Source: Marinobacterium ramblicola (lineage in GTDB: Bacteria > Pseudomonadota > Gammaproteobacteria > Pseudomonadales > Balneatricaceae). Taken from it: a DNA stretch of 64,000 bases. The stretch's first letter is position 1; each line of letters opens with the position of its first letter. The DNA is taken from positions 1 to 64,000 of the forward strand of contig NZ_JAHREP010000015.1 of NCBI RefSeq assembly GCF_019084545.1. The letters are read 5' to 3'. The translations under genes were made by a program, and so were the position numbers. The notes beneath the pieces are model-generated. The model was not told the origin of the DNA. It saw only the letters and a list, made by a program, of their open reading frames with translations, and searched no databases. Of this stretch, positions 46,083 to 59,389 are shown piece by piece.

Positions 46083-47432
46083 TCAACTTACAAGCGCTGA
46101 CAGAATATTTTCCACCTTTTCAGCAAGTTCCCGGCACACGGTATCGACAAGCGTCCCATCCTCACCCTCAACCATGACCCTGACCACCGGCTCGGTACCC
46201 GACGGCCGCAGCAGCACACGGCCGCTATCGCCCAGCCGCGATTCCGCCGCCGCGACCGCTTTCTCCAGGTCGGCATTGCCCGCCAGCGACACCCGTCGCG
46301 CCAAACGCACATTGATCATCACCTGCGGCAGCTTGCTCATCCCCTGTTTCAGGTCGCTCAACGATCTGCCGCTATCGGCCATCGCCTTGAGCACCTGAAC
46401 CGCCGATACGGTACCGTCGCCGGTGGAGATCAGATGCCGACATACCACATGCCCGGAACTCTCGCCGCCCAGCAGCCAGTTGTGCTGCGCCAGCTGCTCC
46501 ATGACGTAACGATCCCCCACCGCGGCCCGTACAAACGGGATATTCAGCCGCTTGAACGCCTGCTCGAGACCGAAGTTGGACATCAGCGTACCCACTACGC
46601 CACCCTCGAATACACCCTGCTCGCGCATCGCGTTGGCGATGATAAACAGGATTTCATCGCCATCGACAACGGCACCGGTATGATCGACCAGGATCAATCG
46701 ATCGCCATCACCGTCCAGCGCTATACCCAGATCCGCGCCTTCGGCGACGACAATCTTCTGCAGGGTTTTAGGCGAGGTCGCACCACAGCCCTCATTGATA
46801 TTCAATCCGTCCGGCGAGGAGGCGATCTCGATCACCTCAGCGCCAAGCTCGGCAAACACTTTGGGCGACACATGATAGGTAGCGCCATTGGCGCAATCGA
46901 TGACAACCTTCAGTCCGCGCAGGTTGAGGTTTCCACCGCCGGTGGATTTGCAGAACTCGATGTAGCGCCCCGCCGCATCGTCGATACGACGCGCTTTGCC
47001 CAACCTGTCCGAAGAGGCCGTGGACATCTGCAGATCCATCTGCGCTTCGATCGCCTGCTCCACCTCATCGGGCAGCTTGGTGCCCTGGGCCGAGAAGAAC
47101 TTGATGCCGTTATCGTCGAAGGGATTGTGCGAGGCACTGATTACAATACCGGCGCTGGCCCTGAAGGTGCGGGTCAGATACGCCACAGCGGGCGTCGGCA
47201 TCGGTCCAGTCAGCAGAACATCAACGCCCGCCGCCGACAAACCGGCCTCGAGCGCAGACTCGAACATATAACCGGAGATCCGGGTATCCTTGCCGATCAC
47301 GATTCTGCTCTGTCCGGAGCGCGCAAATACGCAGCCCGCTGCCCAGCCGAGCTTAATCATGAAATCGGGCGTAATCGGAAACTGCCCTACCCTCCCCCGG
47401 ATGCCATCGGTACCAAAATAGCGTCTGCTCAT
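46083..47432 (-). CDS. glmM: phosphoglucosamine mutase
   Basis: Converts glucosamine-6-P to glucosamine-1-P for UDP-GlcNAc and the cell wall. The 449-residue protein has [12 protein letters not shown] at the N-terminus, the phosphoserine loop [16 protein letters not shown], the metal loop DGDGDRLI and the C-terminal [14 protein letters not shown]. Its ATG overlaps the folP stop. Confidence 0.98.
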   Translation of the reverse strand: MSRRYFGTDGIRGRVGQFPITPDFMIKLGWAAGCVFARSGQSRIVIGKDTRISGYMFESALEAGLSAAGVDVLLTGPMPTPAVAYLTRTFRASAGIVISASHNPFDDNGIKFFSAQGTKLPDEVEQAIEAQMDLQMSTASSDRLGKARRIDDAAGRYIEFCKSTGGGNLNLRGLKVVIDCANGATYHVSPKVFAELGAEVIEIASSPDGLNINEGCGATSPKTLQKIVVAEGADLGIALDGDGDRLILVDHTGAVVDGDEILFIIANAMREQGVFEGGVVGTLMSNFGLEQAFKRLNIPFVRAAVGDRYVMEQLAQHNWLLGGESSGHVVCRHLISTGDGTVSAVQVLKAMADSGRSLSDLKQGMSKLPQVMINVRLARRVSLAGNADLEKAVAAAESRLGDSGRVLLRPSGTEPVVRVMVEGEDGTLVDTVCRELAEKVENILSALVS

Positions 47433-48295
47433 GCCTGCTCCTGCTCACATCCGTACAAAACCGCTTCGGTCATGCGTACCACGTCGACCGTGGCAGCCAC
47501 ATCGTGGACGCGGATAATACGCCCGCCGCGCTCCACCGCCAAGGCAACGGTCGCCAGACTGCCGGCGAGACGGCTATCCACCTCGCGCCCCAGCGCCTGA
47601 CCAATCATCGATTTACGCGAGGTACCCACCAGCAGCGGTAGCCCAAGGGCATCAAGCTCATTCATACGCCGCAACAGGGTCAGGTTGTGCTCGAGCGTCT
47701 TGCCAAAGCCGAAACCGGGATCGAGCACTATCCGTTCGCGCGCTATGCCCGCCGTGACACAACGCGCCACCTGCCGGGACAGAAAATCACTCACCTCGGC
47801 CAGAATATCTTCGTAACTCGGCGCCAGTTGCATCGTCGCCGGACTGACGCCCTGCATATGCATCAGACAGACCGGCAGATCGGTTTTTGCCACGGCCTCA
47901 AGTGCGCCCTCGCGCGCCAGGGAACGGACATCATTGATCAGCCCCGCGCCCGCCGCCGCCGCTTCGCGCATCACCTCCGGCGCACTGGTATCCACCGACA
48001 CCACCACATCCAGCTCCGCCGTCAGCCGCTCGATAACCGGAATGACCCGATCGAGCTCCTCCTGGACGCTGACCGGGGCAGCGCCGGGACGGGTCGACTC
48101 CCCGCCCACATCGATCATACTCGCGCCATCGGACAACATGGCCGCAGCATGCACCAGCGCCTGTTCGACGGACAGTTTCGAGGCTCGATACAGGTGCCCG
48201 CCATCGGAAAAGGAATCAGGGGTTACGTTGAGGATCCCCATCACCTGGACTCTGCTCAGGTCCAGCGTGCGGGAAGCGCACTTCAATTGGGTCAT
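47429..48295 (-). CDS. folP: dihydropteroate synthase
   Basis: Condenses p-aminobenzoate with pterin pyrophosphate in the folate pathway; sulfonamide target. The 288-residue TIM barrel has [14 protein letters not shown] near residue 20 and [11 protein letters not shown] near 62. It overlaps glmM by 4 bp and follows ftsH by 136 bp. Confidence 0.97.
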   Translation of the reverse strand: MTQLKCASRTLDLSRVQVMGILNVTPDSFSDGGHLYRASKLSVEQALVHAAAMLSDGASMIDVGGESTRPGAAPVSVQEELDRVIPVIERLTAELDVVVSVDTSAPEVMREAAAAGAGLINDVRSLAREGALEAVAKTDLPVCLMHMQGVSPATMQLAPSYEDILAEVSDFLSRQVARCVTAGIARERIVLDPGFGFGKTLEHNLTLLRRMNELDALGLPLLVGTSRKSMIGQALGREVDSRLAGSLATVALAVERGGRIIRVHDVAATVDVVRMTEAVLYGCEQEQA

Positions 48296-48431
48296 CGCTT
48301 GCAGCTCCTGCCAATTGGCCGCAGTTTGGGATAAACACAGAAGCCAGCACTAAGCTGGCTTCTATTCTAACTAAGATCAGAACGACCTGATGCCACCGGG
48401 CCCATCACAAGTACCCGGTAGCGGCCTTCGC

Positions 48432-50456
48432 TCAGCTCGGCCGAGGGCCTTCGGAATCGGAGTCCCGCAGGTCATCACTACCCGAGCTCCGATCAGTGTC
48501 CGGCGTGTCGTCCGAGCCACGTTCAGCATCCACCTGCCCGGAACCGTCGGCATCGTCCGGCTCCTGCTTGGCCTGGCGCGCCTGTTCGATATCGCGCTCG
48601 GCACGATCAGCCCGCTCCTGCGCCTCGACCCACCCCTCGGGCGGAGAGACCTGCTGGCGCTTCATCAACTGATCCAGCTGATCGGAGCCGATGGTTTCAT
48701 ACTTCATCAGCGCGTCGGCCATGGCATCGAGAATATCCCGGTTGTCGATCAGAAGCTGACGAGCCGTTTTGTAACACTCATCGATGATGCGGCGTACCTC
48801 GGCGTCGATGCGCTGCTGGGTCTGCTCGGACATCGACCGAGCCGCCTGCCCCATACTACGACCGAACGGGTCGTCGTCTTCGTCCCCATAGAGCAGCGGT
48901 CCCAGGTCATCGGTCAGCCCCCACTTGGTCACCATATTGCGCGCCAGCATGGTGGCCTTCTGGATATCGTTGGACGCGCCGGTGGTCACCCCCTCTTTAC
49001 CCAGGGTCAGCTCCTCGGCGATACGACCGCCATACAGCGAGCAGATCTGCGAAATGATCGACTGGCGGTTATGGCTGTAACGATCCTCCTCCGGCAGGAA
49101 CATGGTGACACCCAGCGCGCGCCCGCGAGGGATGATCGAGACCTTGTACACCGGATCATGCTCCGGCATCAGGCGGCCGATGATGGCATGTCCCGCCTCG
49201 TGATAAGCGGTATTCAGCCGCTCCTTGTAGGACATCACCATCGACTTGCGCTCGGCGCCCATCATGATCTTGTCCTTGGCCTTCTCGAACTGCTCCATGC
49301 TTACGGTGCGGCGGCTCTCACGTGCCGCAAACAGCGCCGCCTCGTTGACCAGGTTGGCCAGATCCGCACCGGAGAAGCCCGGCGTACCGCGCGCAATCAG
49401 CTCGGGTTTGACATCGTCCCCCAGCGGCACCTTGCGCATATGCACTTTGAGAATCTGCTCTCGACCGCGAATATCGGGCAGGCCCACATGCACCTGGCGG
49501 TCGAAGCGCCCGGGACGCAGCAGCGCCTGGTCGAGCACATCGGGTCGGTTGGTGGCGGCGATGACGATGATCCCTTCGGTACCTTCGAAACCGTCCATCT
49601 CCACCAGCAGCTGGTTCAGCGTCTGCTCACGTTCGTCGTTACCGCCGCCCATACCGGCACCACGGTGGCGACCGACCGCGTCGATCTCGTCGATAAAGAT
49701 AATGCAGGGTGCATGTTTCTTCGCCTGATCGAACATGTCACGCACACGGGAGGCACCGACACCGACGAACATCTCGACGAAGTCGGAACCGGAGATACTG
49801 AAGAAGGGCACCTTGGCCTCACCGGCAATCGCCTTGGCCAGCAGGGTCTTACCCGTACCCGGTGAGCCGGACATCAGCACGCCACGAGGGATATGGCCAC
49901 CCAGACGCTGGAACTTGCCGGGATCGCGCAGATAATCGACCAGCTCGGCCACCTCCTCCTTGGCCTCCTCGACGCCGGCCACGTCGTCGAAGGTGGTCTT
50001 GATCTGATCTTCGGCCATCATGCGCGCCTTGGACTTGCCGAACGACATCGGCCCGCCCTTGCCGCCGCCACCGCCCTGCATCTGGCGCATGAAGAACATG
50101 AACACCGCGATAATGACCAGGATCGGGAAGGACGCAACCAGCAGTTGAGTCCAGATGCTCTGCCGCTCGGGCTGCTTACCCTCGATGACGACATCGTGCT
50201 GGATCAGATCGTCGATCAGCTTCGGATCTTCCGCCGCCGGACGAATCGTCTCGAAACGATCACCATTGGTGCGCTGACCGACAATGGTGTAGCCATCGAT
50301 CGTGACCTTGGCGACGCGATCCGCCTGTACCTCTGCTACGAAATCGGAATAGGTAATGCGGCGCGAATCGGTCTCAGTGCTGAAGTTGTTGAACACGGTC
50401 AACAGCACGGCCGCGATCACCAGCCAAAGCACCAGGTTTTTTGCCATATCGTTCAA
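48432..50456 (-). CDS. ftsH: ATP-dependent zinc metalloprotease FtsH
   Basis: Inner-membrane AAA protease for quality control and for turnover of LpxC and sigma-32. The 674-residue protein has two TM helices (about 8-24 and 104-123), Walker [10 protein letters not shown], Walker [12 protein letters not shown], the SRH region, and the zinc site HEAGH. The C-terminus is long and acidic. TTG 50456 has GAGGG seven bases upstream and gives MNDMAKNL, like E. coli MSDMAKNL; ATG 50447 is the alternative. The gene normally found upstream, rlmE, is a pseudogene here. Confidence 0.97.
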   Translation of the reverse strand: MNDMAKNLVLWLVIAAVLLTVFNNFSTETDSRRITYSDFVAEVQADRVAKVTIDGYTIVGQRTNGDRFETIRPAAEDPKLIDDLIQHDVVIEGKQPERQSIWTQLLVASFPILVIIAVFMFFMRQMQGGGGGKGGPMSFGKSKARMMAEDQIKTTFDDVAGVEEAKEEVAELVDYLRDPGKFQRLGGHIPRGVLMSGSPGTGKTLLAKAIAGEAKVPFFSISGSDFVEMFVGVGASRVRDMFDQAKKHAPCIIFIDEIDAVGRHRGAGMGGGNDEREQTLNQLLVEMDGFEGTEGIIVIAATNRPDVLDQALLRPGRFDRQVHVGLPDIRGREQILKVHMRKVPLGDDVKPELIARGTPGFSGADLANLVNEAALFAARESRRTVSMEQFEKAKDKIMMGAERKSMVMSYKERLNTAYHEAGHAIIGRLMPEHDPVYKVSIIPRGRALGVTMFLPEEDRYSHNRQSIISQICSLYGGRIAEELTLGKEGVTTGASNDIQKATMLARNMVTKWGLTDDLGPLLYGDEDDDPFGRSMGQAARSMSEQTQQRIDAEVRRIIDECYKTARQLLIDNRDILDAMADALMKYETIGSDQLDQLMKRQQVSPPEGWVEAQERADRAERDIEQARQAKQEPDDADGSGQVDAERGSDDTPDTDRSSGSDDLRDSDSEGPRPS

Positions 50457-50577
50457 TGAACTACCCTCGGTTCTCTCTTAATCCTCGACACCCGCCAGAC
50501 ACCTGCGTCCGACGAGGGCATGCTGAGTTCGTCTAGTACGATCAAGCTGAGCATGCGCGCCCAGCCCGGTCAATAGG

Positions 50578-51016
50578 TTATCTGCCCTTGAACCCCTTGC
50601 AGAGCAGATAAACTTCCCGCGAGCGCGCTCGCGATGCCTCCGGCTTGCGCCATCAACACTGTATCAAAAAAGCTCTCGCGCCTATCGCGCAAGCAAGTGT
50701 CGCCCCCCTCTCCCGAGGACACGTTTACCAGATGCTGCCCACCTGGCTCGAGCACTTCACACGCCAGATCCAGCGCCAGCTCTATCAAGGGCATTGCTAC
50801 GGATTGATCAATAGAAGCGTTACCACTCATATTGGGGCCATATCGGAGATTACAAGGTCCACCCGCGCCCATCGGGTTGAGCAGACGGTCTTTCAGATCG
50901 ATTTCGAGCAGCTTGCAGCTGGCACGTGAGTGGTAACCGGATCCCTTAGAACATTTGACGTACCGGCCATCAAAATGTTCCTTCCACCATCGGACGCCGC
51001 ATTTCGATTTTGCCAC
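50578..51016 (-). pseudogene. rlmE: decayed 23S rRNA (uridine-2552-2'-O-)-methyltransferase gene
   Basis: Remnant of rlmE/ftsJ in its usual place before ftsH. The 5' part reads RWWKEHFDGRYVKCSKGSGY and SRASCKLLEIDLKDRLLNP. About 190 nt are then missing, including SAM motif I (DLGAAPGGW). The next segment, DLVISDMAP, is followed by a one-base deletion (four C instead of five) before PNMSG. The catalytic lysine in LVKV has become LVNV. A one-base insertion (ATGGCGCAAG) shifts the last part, which in the other frame reads KPEASRARSREVYLLCKGFK and stops at 50578. An open frame of 154 codons bridges these lesions, but it cannot encode an active methyltransferase. Confidence 0.93.
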
Positions 51017-51128
51017 CTGGCAAATCTGCTCCATCCGCCCAATCGCTACTCTATCGACAGCAACTCGGTTAAAATTGCACTACACCCCAAACGGGGACAC
51101 CCCTTTTAACGAGGCACCGTATTCTAGT

Positions 51129-51431
51129 ATGAGCTTGACCCCCGAGCAAAAGAAGCAGTTCCGCACCCTGGGACACAACCTGAATCCGATCGTCATGGTC
51201 GCCGGCAACGGTCTGACCGAGAACATCCAGCTGGAGGTCGATCGCGCCCTCGAGGATCACGAGCTGATCAAGGTTAAGTTCGCGGTCGGCGATCGCGACG
51301 TCAAAAAAGCGCTGATTCGCGAGCTGTGCGACATCGTCGAGGCTACGCTGGTGCAGGAGATCGGCAACATCGCCCTGCTCTACCGCGCATCCCGGTCACC
51401 GAACCCGAAACTGTCCAACCTGCTGCGCTGA
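51129..51431 (+). CDS. yhbY: YhbY-type ribosome-associated RNA-binding protein
   Basis: A 100-residue CRS1-YhbY domain protein that associates with pre-50S particles. It begins MSLTPEQKKQFRTLGHNL and has the basic-glycine GNGLTENI loop and the LIKVKFAVGDR strand. The ATG is chosen over an open upstream extension because it matches the family start. It is divergent from the rlmE remnant and ftsH. Confidence 0.93.
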   Translation: MSLTPEQKKQFRTLGHNLNPIVMVAGNGLTENIQLEVDRALEDHELIKVKFAVGDRDVKKALIRELCDIVEATLVQEIGNIALLYRASRSPNPKLSNLLR

Positions 51432-51441
51432 TCCCATCACG

Positions 51442-51483
51442 CAGTCATTAAAAAACCGCCCTTGGGCGGTTTTTTAATGACTG
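51442..51483. terminator. bidirectional terminator with 20-bp perfect arms
   Basis: The left arm (51442-51461) contains AAAAAACCGCCC. The right arm (51464-51483) is its exact complement with GGGCGGTTTTTT. The loop is TT. It lies between convergent yhbY and greA. Confidence 0.93.
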
Positions 51484-51491
51484 ACTATCGG

Positions 51492-51964
51492 TCAGATATG
51501 CAGCACTTCGGCGATCTCGTACTCGGCGGTACCGGCCGGCGTATCGACGGCCGCGATATCCCCCTCCTCCTTGCCGATCAGCGCACGGGCGATCGGCGAG
51601 TTGACGGAGATCTTGCCCGCCTTGATATCGGCCTCATCGTCCCCGACGATCTGGTAACGCACGGTGGCTTCGGTATCCAAGTTGATCAGTTCCACCGTAG
51701 TGCCAAAGATCACCTTGCCGGTGTGATCGATAGCGGTAACGTCGATCACCTGCACCAGCGACAGCTTGTGCTCGATCTCGCGAATACGCCCCTCGATAAA
51801 GCCCTGCTGCTCACGCGCCGCGTGATATTCGGCGTTCTCCTTCAGATCGCCGTGTTCACGCGCCTCGGCAATGGCGCCGATCACCCGGGGGCGATCGACG
51901 GTTTTCAAGTGATTCAGCTCATCGCGCAGTTTTTTCTCGCCGGCGACGGTCATCGGTACTCGCT

Positions 51965-51968
<4 letters not shown>
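51492..51968 (-). CDS. greA: transcription elongation factor GreA
   Basis: Stimulates RNA cleavage in backtracked RNA polymerase. It has 158 residues: an N-terminal coiled coil with the catalytic acidic tip ([15 protein letters not shown]41/E44-type) and a C-terminal FKBP-like domain. The start overlaps carB in ATGA. The carA-carB-greA order is as in Pseudomonas. Confidence 0.97.
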
Positions 51969-55186
<3,218 letters not shown>

Positions 55187-55252
55187 CTGATTTAACCGGT
55201 CATATCTGTTTCTGTTCGGGGACTGTCTGGCAACTTACGCTCGGGCAAGGGC

Positions 55253-56383
55253 TCAGGCACGGGCTCGCATCAGCTCGACAAAACGATCAAACAGCGGTGC
55301 CACATCGTGCGGGCCAGGGCTCGCCTCCGGGTGTCCCTGGAAGCTGAACGCCGGACGGTCGGTGCGTTCGATCCCCTGCAGCGAACCGTCAAACAGCGAC
55401 TTGTGGGTCGCGCGCAGCGTTTCCGGCAGGGTCGTCTCGTCCACCGCAAAGCCGTGGTTCTGACTGGTGATCATCACATGCTTGTTGTCCAGATCCTGCA
55501 CCGGATGGTTGGCACCGTGATGACCGAACTTCATCTTCACGGTACGCGCACCAGAGGCCAGCGCCAGCAGCTGATGGCCGAGACAGATACCGAACACCGG
55601 CAGACCGGTGTCGAGAATCTCGCCGATCGCGTTGATCGCATAGTCGCAGGGTTCAGGGTCGCCGGGGCCGTTGGAGAGGAACACGCCGTCAGGATTCAGC
55701 GCCAGCACCTCGGAAGCCGGGGTCTGCGCCGGCACCACGGTCAGGCGGCAACCACGCTCGACCAGCATGCGTAGAATATTGGATTTGACGCCGTAATCGA
55801 ACGCCACGACGTGGTAAGGCAGGTCAGCGTCGCTACGCTCCTCGTGGCCCACACCCAACTCCCAGGTAGTGGAATGCCAGTCATAGGATTCGGCGACACT
55901 GACCACTTTCGCCAGGTCCATCCCCTTCAGGCCAGGGAAGGCGCGCGCAGCAGCCAGCGCTTTCTCCTCATCGATCTCGCCGGCCATGATGCAGCCGTTC
56001 TGCGCACCTTTCTCACGCAGGATTCGGGTCAGACGACGGGTATCGATATCAGCGATACCGACGATATTGTTATCGCGGAGATACTCGTCCAGTGCCTTTT
56101 CGCTGCGGAAGTTGCTGGCCAGCAACGGCAGGTCACGAATCACCAGACCGGCAACCCAGGTCTGACGCGACTCTTCGTCTTCGACGTTGACGCCCACGTT
56201 ACCGATATGGGGGTAAGTTAGGGTGACGATCTGCCGGCAGTAGGAGGGGTCGGTCAAAATCTCCTGATATCCGGTCATCGAGGTGTTGAACACCACCTCA
56301 CCACTGGACTCACCATCGGCGCCAATCGCTACCCCCCTGAATATGCTGCCATCTTCAAGGGCTAGAATGGCTGGTCGCGTCAA
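55253..56383 (-). CDS. carA: carbamoyl-phosphate synthase small subunit
   Basis: Glutaminase subunit that feeds ammonia to CarB. It has 376 residues: an N-terminal CPSase domain and a class I glutamine amidotransferase domain with nucleophile cysteine in [13 protein letters not shown] and the His/Glu pair in [10 protein letters not shown]. The start is TTG, confirmed by GGGAGG five bases upstream and by the conserved [12 protein letters not shown] 170-nt leader with a terminator-like hairpin precedes it. Confidence 0.97.
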   Translation of the reverse strand: MTRPAILALEDGSIFRGVAIGADGESSGEVVFNTSMTGYQEILTDPSYCRQIVTLTYPHIGNVGVNVEDEESRQTWVAGLVIRDLPLLASNFRSEKALDEYLRDNNIVGIADIDTRRLTRILREKGAQNGCIMAGEIDEEKALAAARAFPGLKGMDLAKVVSVAESYDWHSTTWELGVGHEERSDADLPYHVVAFDYGVKSNILRMLVERGCRLTVVPAQTPASEVLALNPDGVFLSNGPGDPEPCDYAINAIGEILDTGLPVFGICLGHQLLALASGARTVKMKFGHHGANHPVQDLDNKHVMITSQNHGFAVDETTLPETLRATHKSLFDGSLQGIERTDRPAFSFQGHPEASPGPHDVAPLFDRFVELMRARA

Positions 56384-56465
56384 TTGAACCTCCCGCGCGT
56401 GCGCTTAAAATTATCGTCGAATCTGGAAAGAGCGCAGAGTTCCGACGTCTTGTATACGTGCAAAA

Positions 56466-56497
56466 AAGCGAGGTGAAACCTGTAGGCTACCTCGCTT
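56466..56497 (-). terminator. terminator-like hairpin in the carA leader, candidate attenuator
   Basis: On the minus strand AAGCGAGGT, a 14-nt loop and ACCTCGCTT run directly into T residues (six in all). It lies between the carA promoter and its start, about 80 nt upstream of the TTG, and no other minus-strand gene precedes it. Premature termination controlled by pyrimidines or arginine is an inference. Confidence 0.65.
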
Positions 56498-56558
56498 AGG
56501 AATGAATTCTGCGTCTTTAGTAATAAGTCCCGCGGACCCTGCGGGCAAAACCGGCGGT

Positions 56559-56587
56559 ATTTTAGTGTATGGTCGTGTGAATGTCCA
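56559..56587 (-). promoter_or_regulatory. probable carAB promoter
   Basis: On the minus strand there is a -35 TGGACA (56582-56587), a 17-bp spacer and a -10 TAAAAT (56559-56564). The predicted transcription start near 56552 gives a leader of about 170 nt that includes a GC stem CCCGC/GCGGG and the terminator-like hairpin. The rest of the 349-bp carA/chemoreceptor gap shows no gene. Confidence 0.65.
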
Positions 56588-56732
56588 CGCGAATGGACAG
56601 CATAGTCAGCCAGCGCCTCATCACCCACTCTCTGGGTCATGTAACATTTTTGAAACTTACCCGTCATAGACTGCGTTCCTACATCAGTTGTAAGAATCTC
56701 CTTAACCGCAGTACCCAAGGCCTCTTATTGAG

Positions 56733-58700
56733 ATGAAAATATCCCATCTTGCCCGTGGCGCCAGCGCTGCGCTCATCCTGATCGTTTTGCTTATGGCCGG
56801 CGCACTGATCTGGGCTCTGGACCAGCTCAGCACCGCCTTCAGCCAGACCCTTCATTACAGCGAATACCGCAAGCAGGTACAACAGCAGGTACAGCAACCG
56901 ATCAATGCCTACCTCGACAGCGGCGACGCGACCCTGCTTAGCCTGCTTGGCGAAAATCTGAACGCCATGACCGACAGCAGTGACAGCAGTGCCTGGATGC
57001 CGGAGCAGGTTCGTAGCGACGTCGAAACGCGCCTGTCCAGCATCAGGGATGAAGTGCTTGTCGAACTGCGCGAAGCCGGCAAGCTCGCCGACCCCGAGGC
57101 CCTGTTGATCATCAACGAACGCGAACAGTCGGACACGCTCTCCTCACTACGCGACTATGTCGATGAGGCCGCCAACGCCGACGCCAAGCTGCGTATCGAT
57201 TACCTGCGCAGCCTGGCAGCCGCCCAGCGCAGCCTGCACCGACTCACCCTGACCCGGGAGAGCTACTTCAAACATCCGGACAGCGATACCGAAAAAACGC
57301 TGAACCTCTACCTCGACGAACTCAAAAGCAGCACCGATAGCCTGGTGCAGTTGCCCAATCTCGGCGTCGTCGAGGAGCATGAGGTGGACGAGATGGCAGC
57401 ACTGATGGGCTGGTCGAATGACAACCAGGGTGAAGCGGCCGACAAGGCTGAGGAGCTGACCTCGGCTCTGCACTCGCTGCAGGGGCGTTACCCGAAAGAG
57501 ATGGAGAACGCGAGCAAGTTTGCCCAGCTCAAAAGCACCAGCCGTCATAATGCATTGAGTCAACTTGAACTGCTGGAAACCACGCTGACCCAAATGGAAA
57601 GCGTCATCAACGCCCGCTACGAGAAGATCCTCAACCTGGTTTACTGGGTATTGGGCGTCTGCATGGCGCTGATCGTCTTGACCGGTGCCAGCATGACCCT
57701 GTTGCAGAATCGCTTGGCCACCCTGCTGACGCTGAGCAGCCGCTATATCGATAAACTGGCCAATGGCGACCTGAACGGTACCTTCGAGCTGAACAGCCGC
57801 TTCAGCGAAGCACAGAGTCTGAAACAGTCAGTGCATCAGCTGCAAAGTTACTTCCAGCGGCTGATCCAGCAGATTCATCAGCAGACCAGCCGCCTGAATC
57901 AGCTGCAGGGCGAGGCGGTCAGCAGCTCCCAGAGCCTCGAGCAGATTGTCTCCGCTCAGCAGCTGCAAACCGAGAACGCCGCCACCCAGATGGAGCAACT
58001 CAACAGTTCCTTCCATGAAGTCGCCGGCAACGCCGCACGCACCAGCACGGCGACCCACGACGCCCATGAACTGGCGAACCAGGGCACACAAGCGCTGGAC
58101 CAGACCCGCCAGAGCATTACGCTGCTCAGCAGCGAAGCCCGGGACACCGCTGCAGCACTGGAGGAACTGCGCGCCGATGCGTTGGCAATCAGCAATGTGC
58201 TGACGGTGATAGAAGGCTTCGCCGAACAGACCAACCTGCTGGCGCTGAACGCCGCAATCGAGGCGGCGCGCGCCGGAGAAGCCGGGCGCGGATTTGCCGT
58301 GGTCGCCGATGAGGTGCGTAACCTGGCCGCCAGCACCGCCAGCTCGGCGGAGCAGATCCGCCGTATTACCGAGAAGCTGGATAAGGCCTCGAAAGCCGCA
58401 ACCGAACGCATGAATATTCAACAGGAGTCGGTACAGTCCACTGTACACCGCGCCGAGGAAGCCGGTGAAGCGATGGACCGGATCCGTACCGCAATCGCCA
58501 ACATCAACGATATGAGCGCGATGATCGCCTCCGCTACTGAGCAGCAGTCCGCTGTCACCTCGGAGATCGCGGCGGTTATCCACGCCTCGGCGGAGCTCTC
58601 CCGCCAGTCGGCGGCGGAAGCTGAAAATAATCAGCGCTTTGCCGGCACTCTGGGCGAGACCAGCAAAGCGCTGAATGCGTTGGTCAGTCAGTTCCGCTAA
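56733..58700 (+). CDS. methyl-accepting chemotaxis protein
   Basis: A 655-residue chemoreceptor: TM1 (about 9-31), a large helical periplasmic ligand domain (32-297), TM2 (about 298-320), a HAMP-like region, and a cytoplasmic four-helix signalling domain. The conserved hairpin tip [19 protein letters not shown] and [12 protein letters not shown] lies near residues 495-530. No CheB/CheR-binding pentapeptide is seen at the C-terminus. The ligand is unknown. No other chemotaxis gene is nearby. Confidence 0.93.
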   Translation: MKISHLARGASAALILIVLLMAGALIWALDQLSTAFSQTLHYSEYRKQVQQQVQQPINAYLDSGDATLLSLLGENLNAMTDSSDSSAWMPEQVRSDVETRLSSIRDEVLVELREAGKLADPEALLIINEREQSDTLSSLRDYVDEAANADAKLRIDYLRSLAAAQRSLHRLTLTRESYFKHPDSDTEKTLNLYLDELKSSTDSLVQLPNLGVVEEHEVDEMAALMGWSNDNQGEAADKAEELTSALHSLQGRYPKEMENASKFAQLKSTSRHNALSQLELLETTLTQMESVINARYEKILNLVYWVLGVCMALIVLTGASMTLLQNRLATLLTLSSRYIDKLANGDLNGTFELNSRFSEAQSLKQSVHQLQSYFQRLIQQIHQQTSRLNQLQGEAVSSSQSLEQIVSAQQLQTENAATQMEQLNSSFHEVAGNAARTSTATHDAHELANQGTQALDQTRQSITLLSSEARDTAAALEELRADALAISNVLTVIEGFAEQTNLLALNAAIEAARAGEAGRGFAVVADEVRNLAASTASSAEQIRRITEKLDKASKAATERMNIQQESVQSTVHRAEEAGEAMDRIRTAIANINDMSAMIASATEQQSAVTSEIAAVIHASAELSRQSAAEAENNQRFAGTLGETSKALNALVSQFR

Positions 58701-58715
58701 ATCGAACCCTGCGGG

Positions 58716-59288
58716 TCAGCTACCCCAGTAGCGCACCCGCCCTGTGTCGATGTGAACGAAATTGGACTTGCTATACAGCCCGACGCCACCGACCTTCAGA
58801 TCGACTGCACTCTGGTGTAGCTTGTGTAGATCCTGGCCAGGCAGGCGGATATCCAGAGCCTGCCCCTCCATATGCAGACTGCGCTTGGCCACACCGCTGC
58901 TTTTTGAGCTGAGCATGGAGTTGGTCTTGGGAGAGCGGTAGCCGGAGATGATCTCGAACGGCGCCGTGCGGCCGGCCCTCATACGCAAGATATGCAACAT
59001 ATCGATCAACGCCGGATCTATCGGGTGCACGTCACCGGTTCGAAAATCGCGCAACAGATAGTTCAGCTCGGCCAGGCTGTCATCCAGATACTGCCCCTGC
59101 TCCCAGTAGATCAGTTTCGCTTTTTCACCGGTATGCAGGTTATGCAAGGCGATACTGCGTTCATGTTCACGCGGCATTGCGGCCAGGGTTTTGGGGATAT
59201 GAAGCCCTGCAGCGGTAACTGCAAGGCCTTTAAGAAAGCCGCGGCGGGAGAGAGGTGCGGCTGACCTCGTACTGCTTTTGAACGGCAC
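58716..59288 (-). CDS. Tat-exported YcbK/MepK-like M15 murein peptidase (DUF882)
   Basis: A 190-residue periplasmic protein with a twin-arginine signal (SRRGFLKG, residues 14-21) and a DUF882/peptidase M15A domain. Metal-ligand motifs are SLHMEGQALDI (His and Asp) and FVHIDTG. E. coli MepK, its relative, cleaves 3-3 murein cross-links. It is adjacent to the L,D-transpeptidase gene that would make such links, as in E. coli ycbB-ycbK. Confidence 0.88.
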   Translation of the reverse strand: MPFKSSTRSAAPLSRRGFLKGLAVTAAGLHIPKTLAAMPREHERSIALHNLHTGEKAKLIYWEQGQYLDDSLAELNYLLRDFRTGDVHPIDPALIDMLHILRMRAGRTAPFEIISGYRSPKTNSMLSSKSSGVAKRSLHMEGQALDIRLPGQDLHKLHQSAVDLKVGGVGLYSKSNFVHIDTGRVRYWGS

Positions 59289-59389
59289 TCGTTACTACCT
59301 CTGGGTGTCGGTTCAATCGATCCGGTACTGTTGATGTTCACTCGTCGAATACATCCTACCCAAGAGCGAGACAATTGACCAGTAAACAA

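Noticed and set aside
50570-51034. 154-codon open frame on the minus strand that could be called a novel protein.
   Set aside because: It joins pieces of rlmE in mixed frames across a deletion and two one-base shifts; it is a pseudogene remnant, not a new gene.
56380-56718. 112-codon open frame on the minus strand upstream of carA.
   Set aside because: It spans the carA promoter and leader hairpins, shows no motif, and lacks a good start context.
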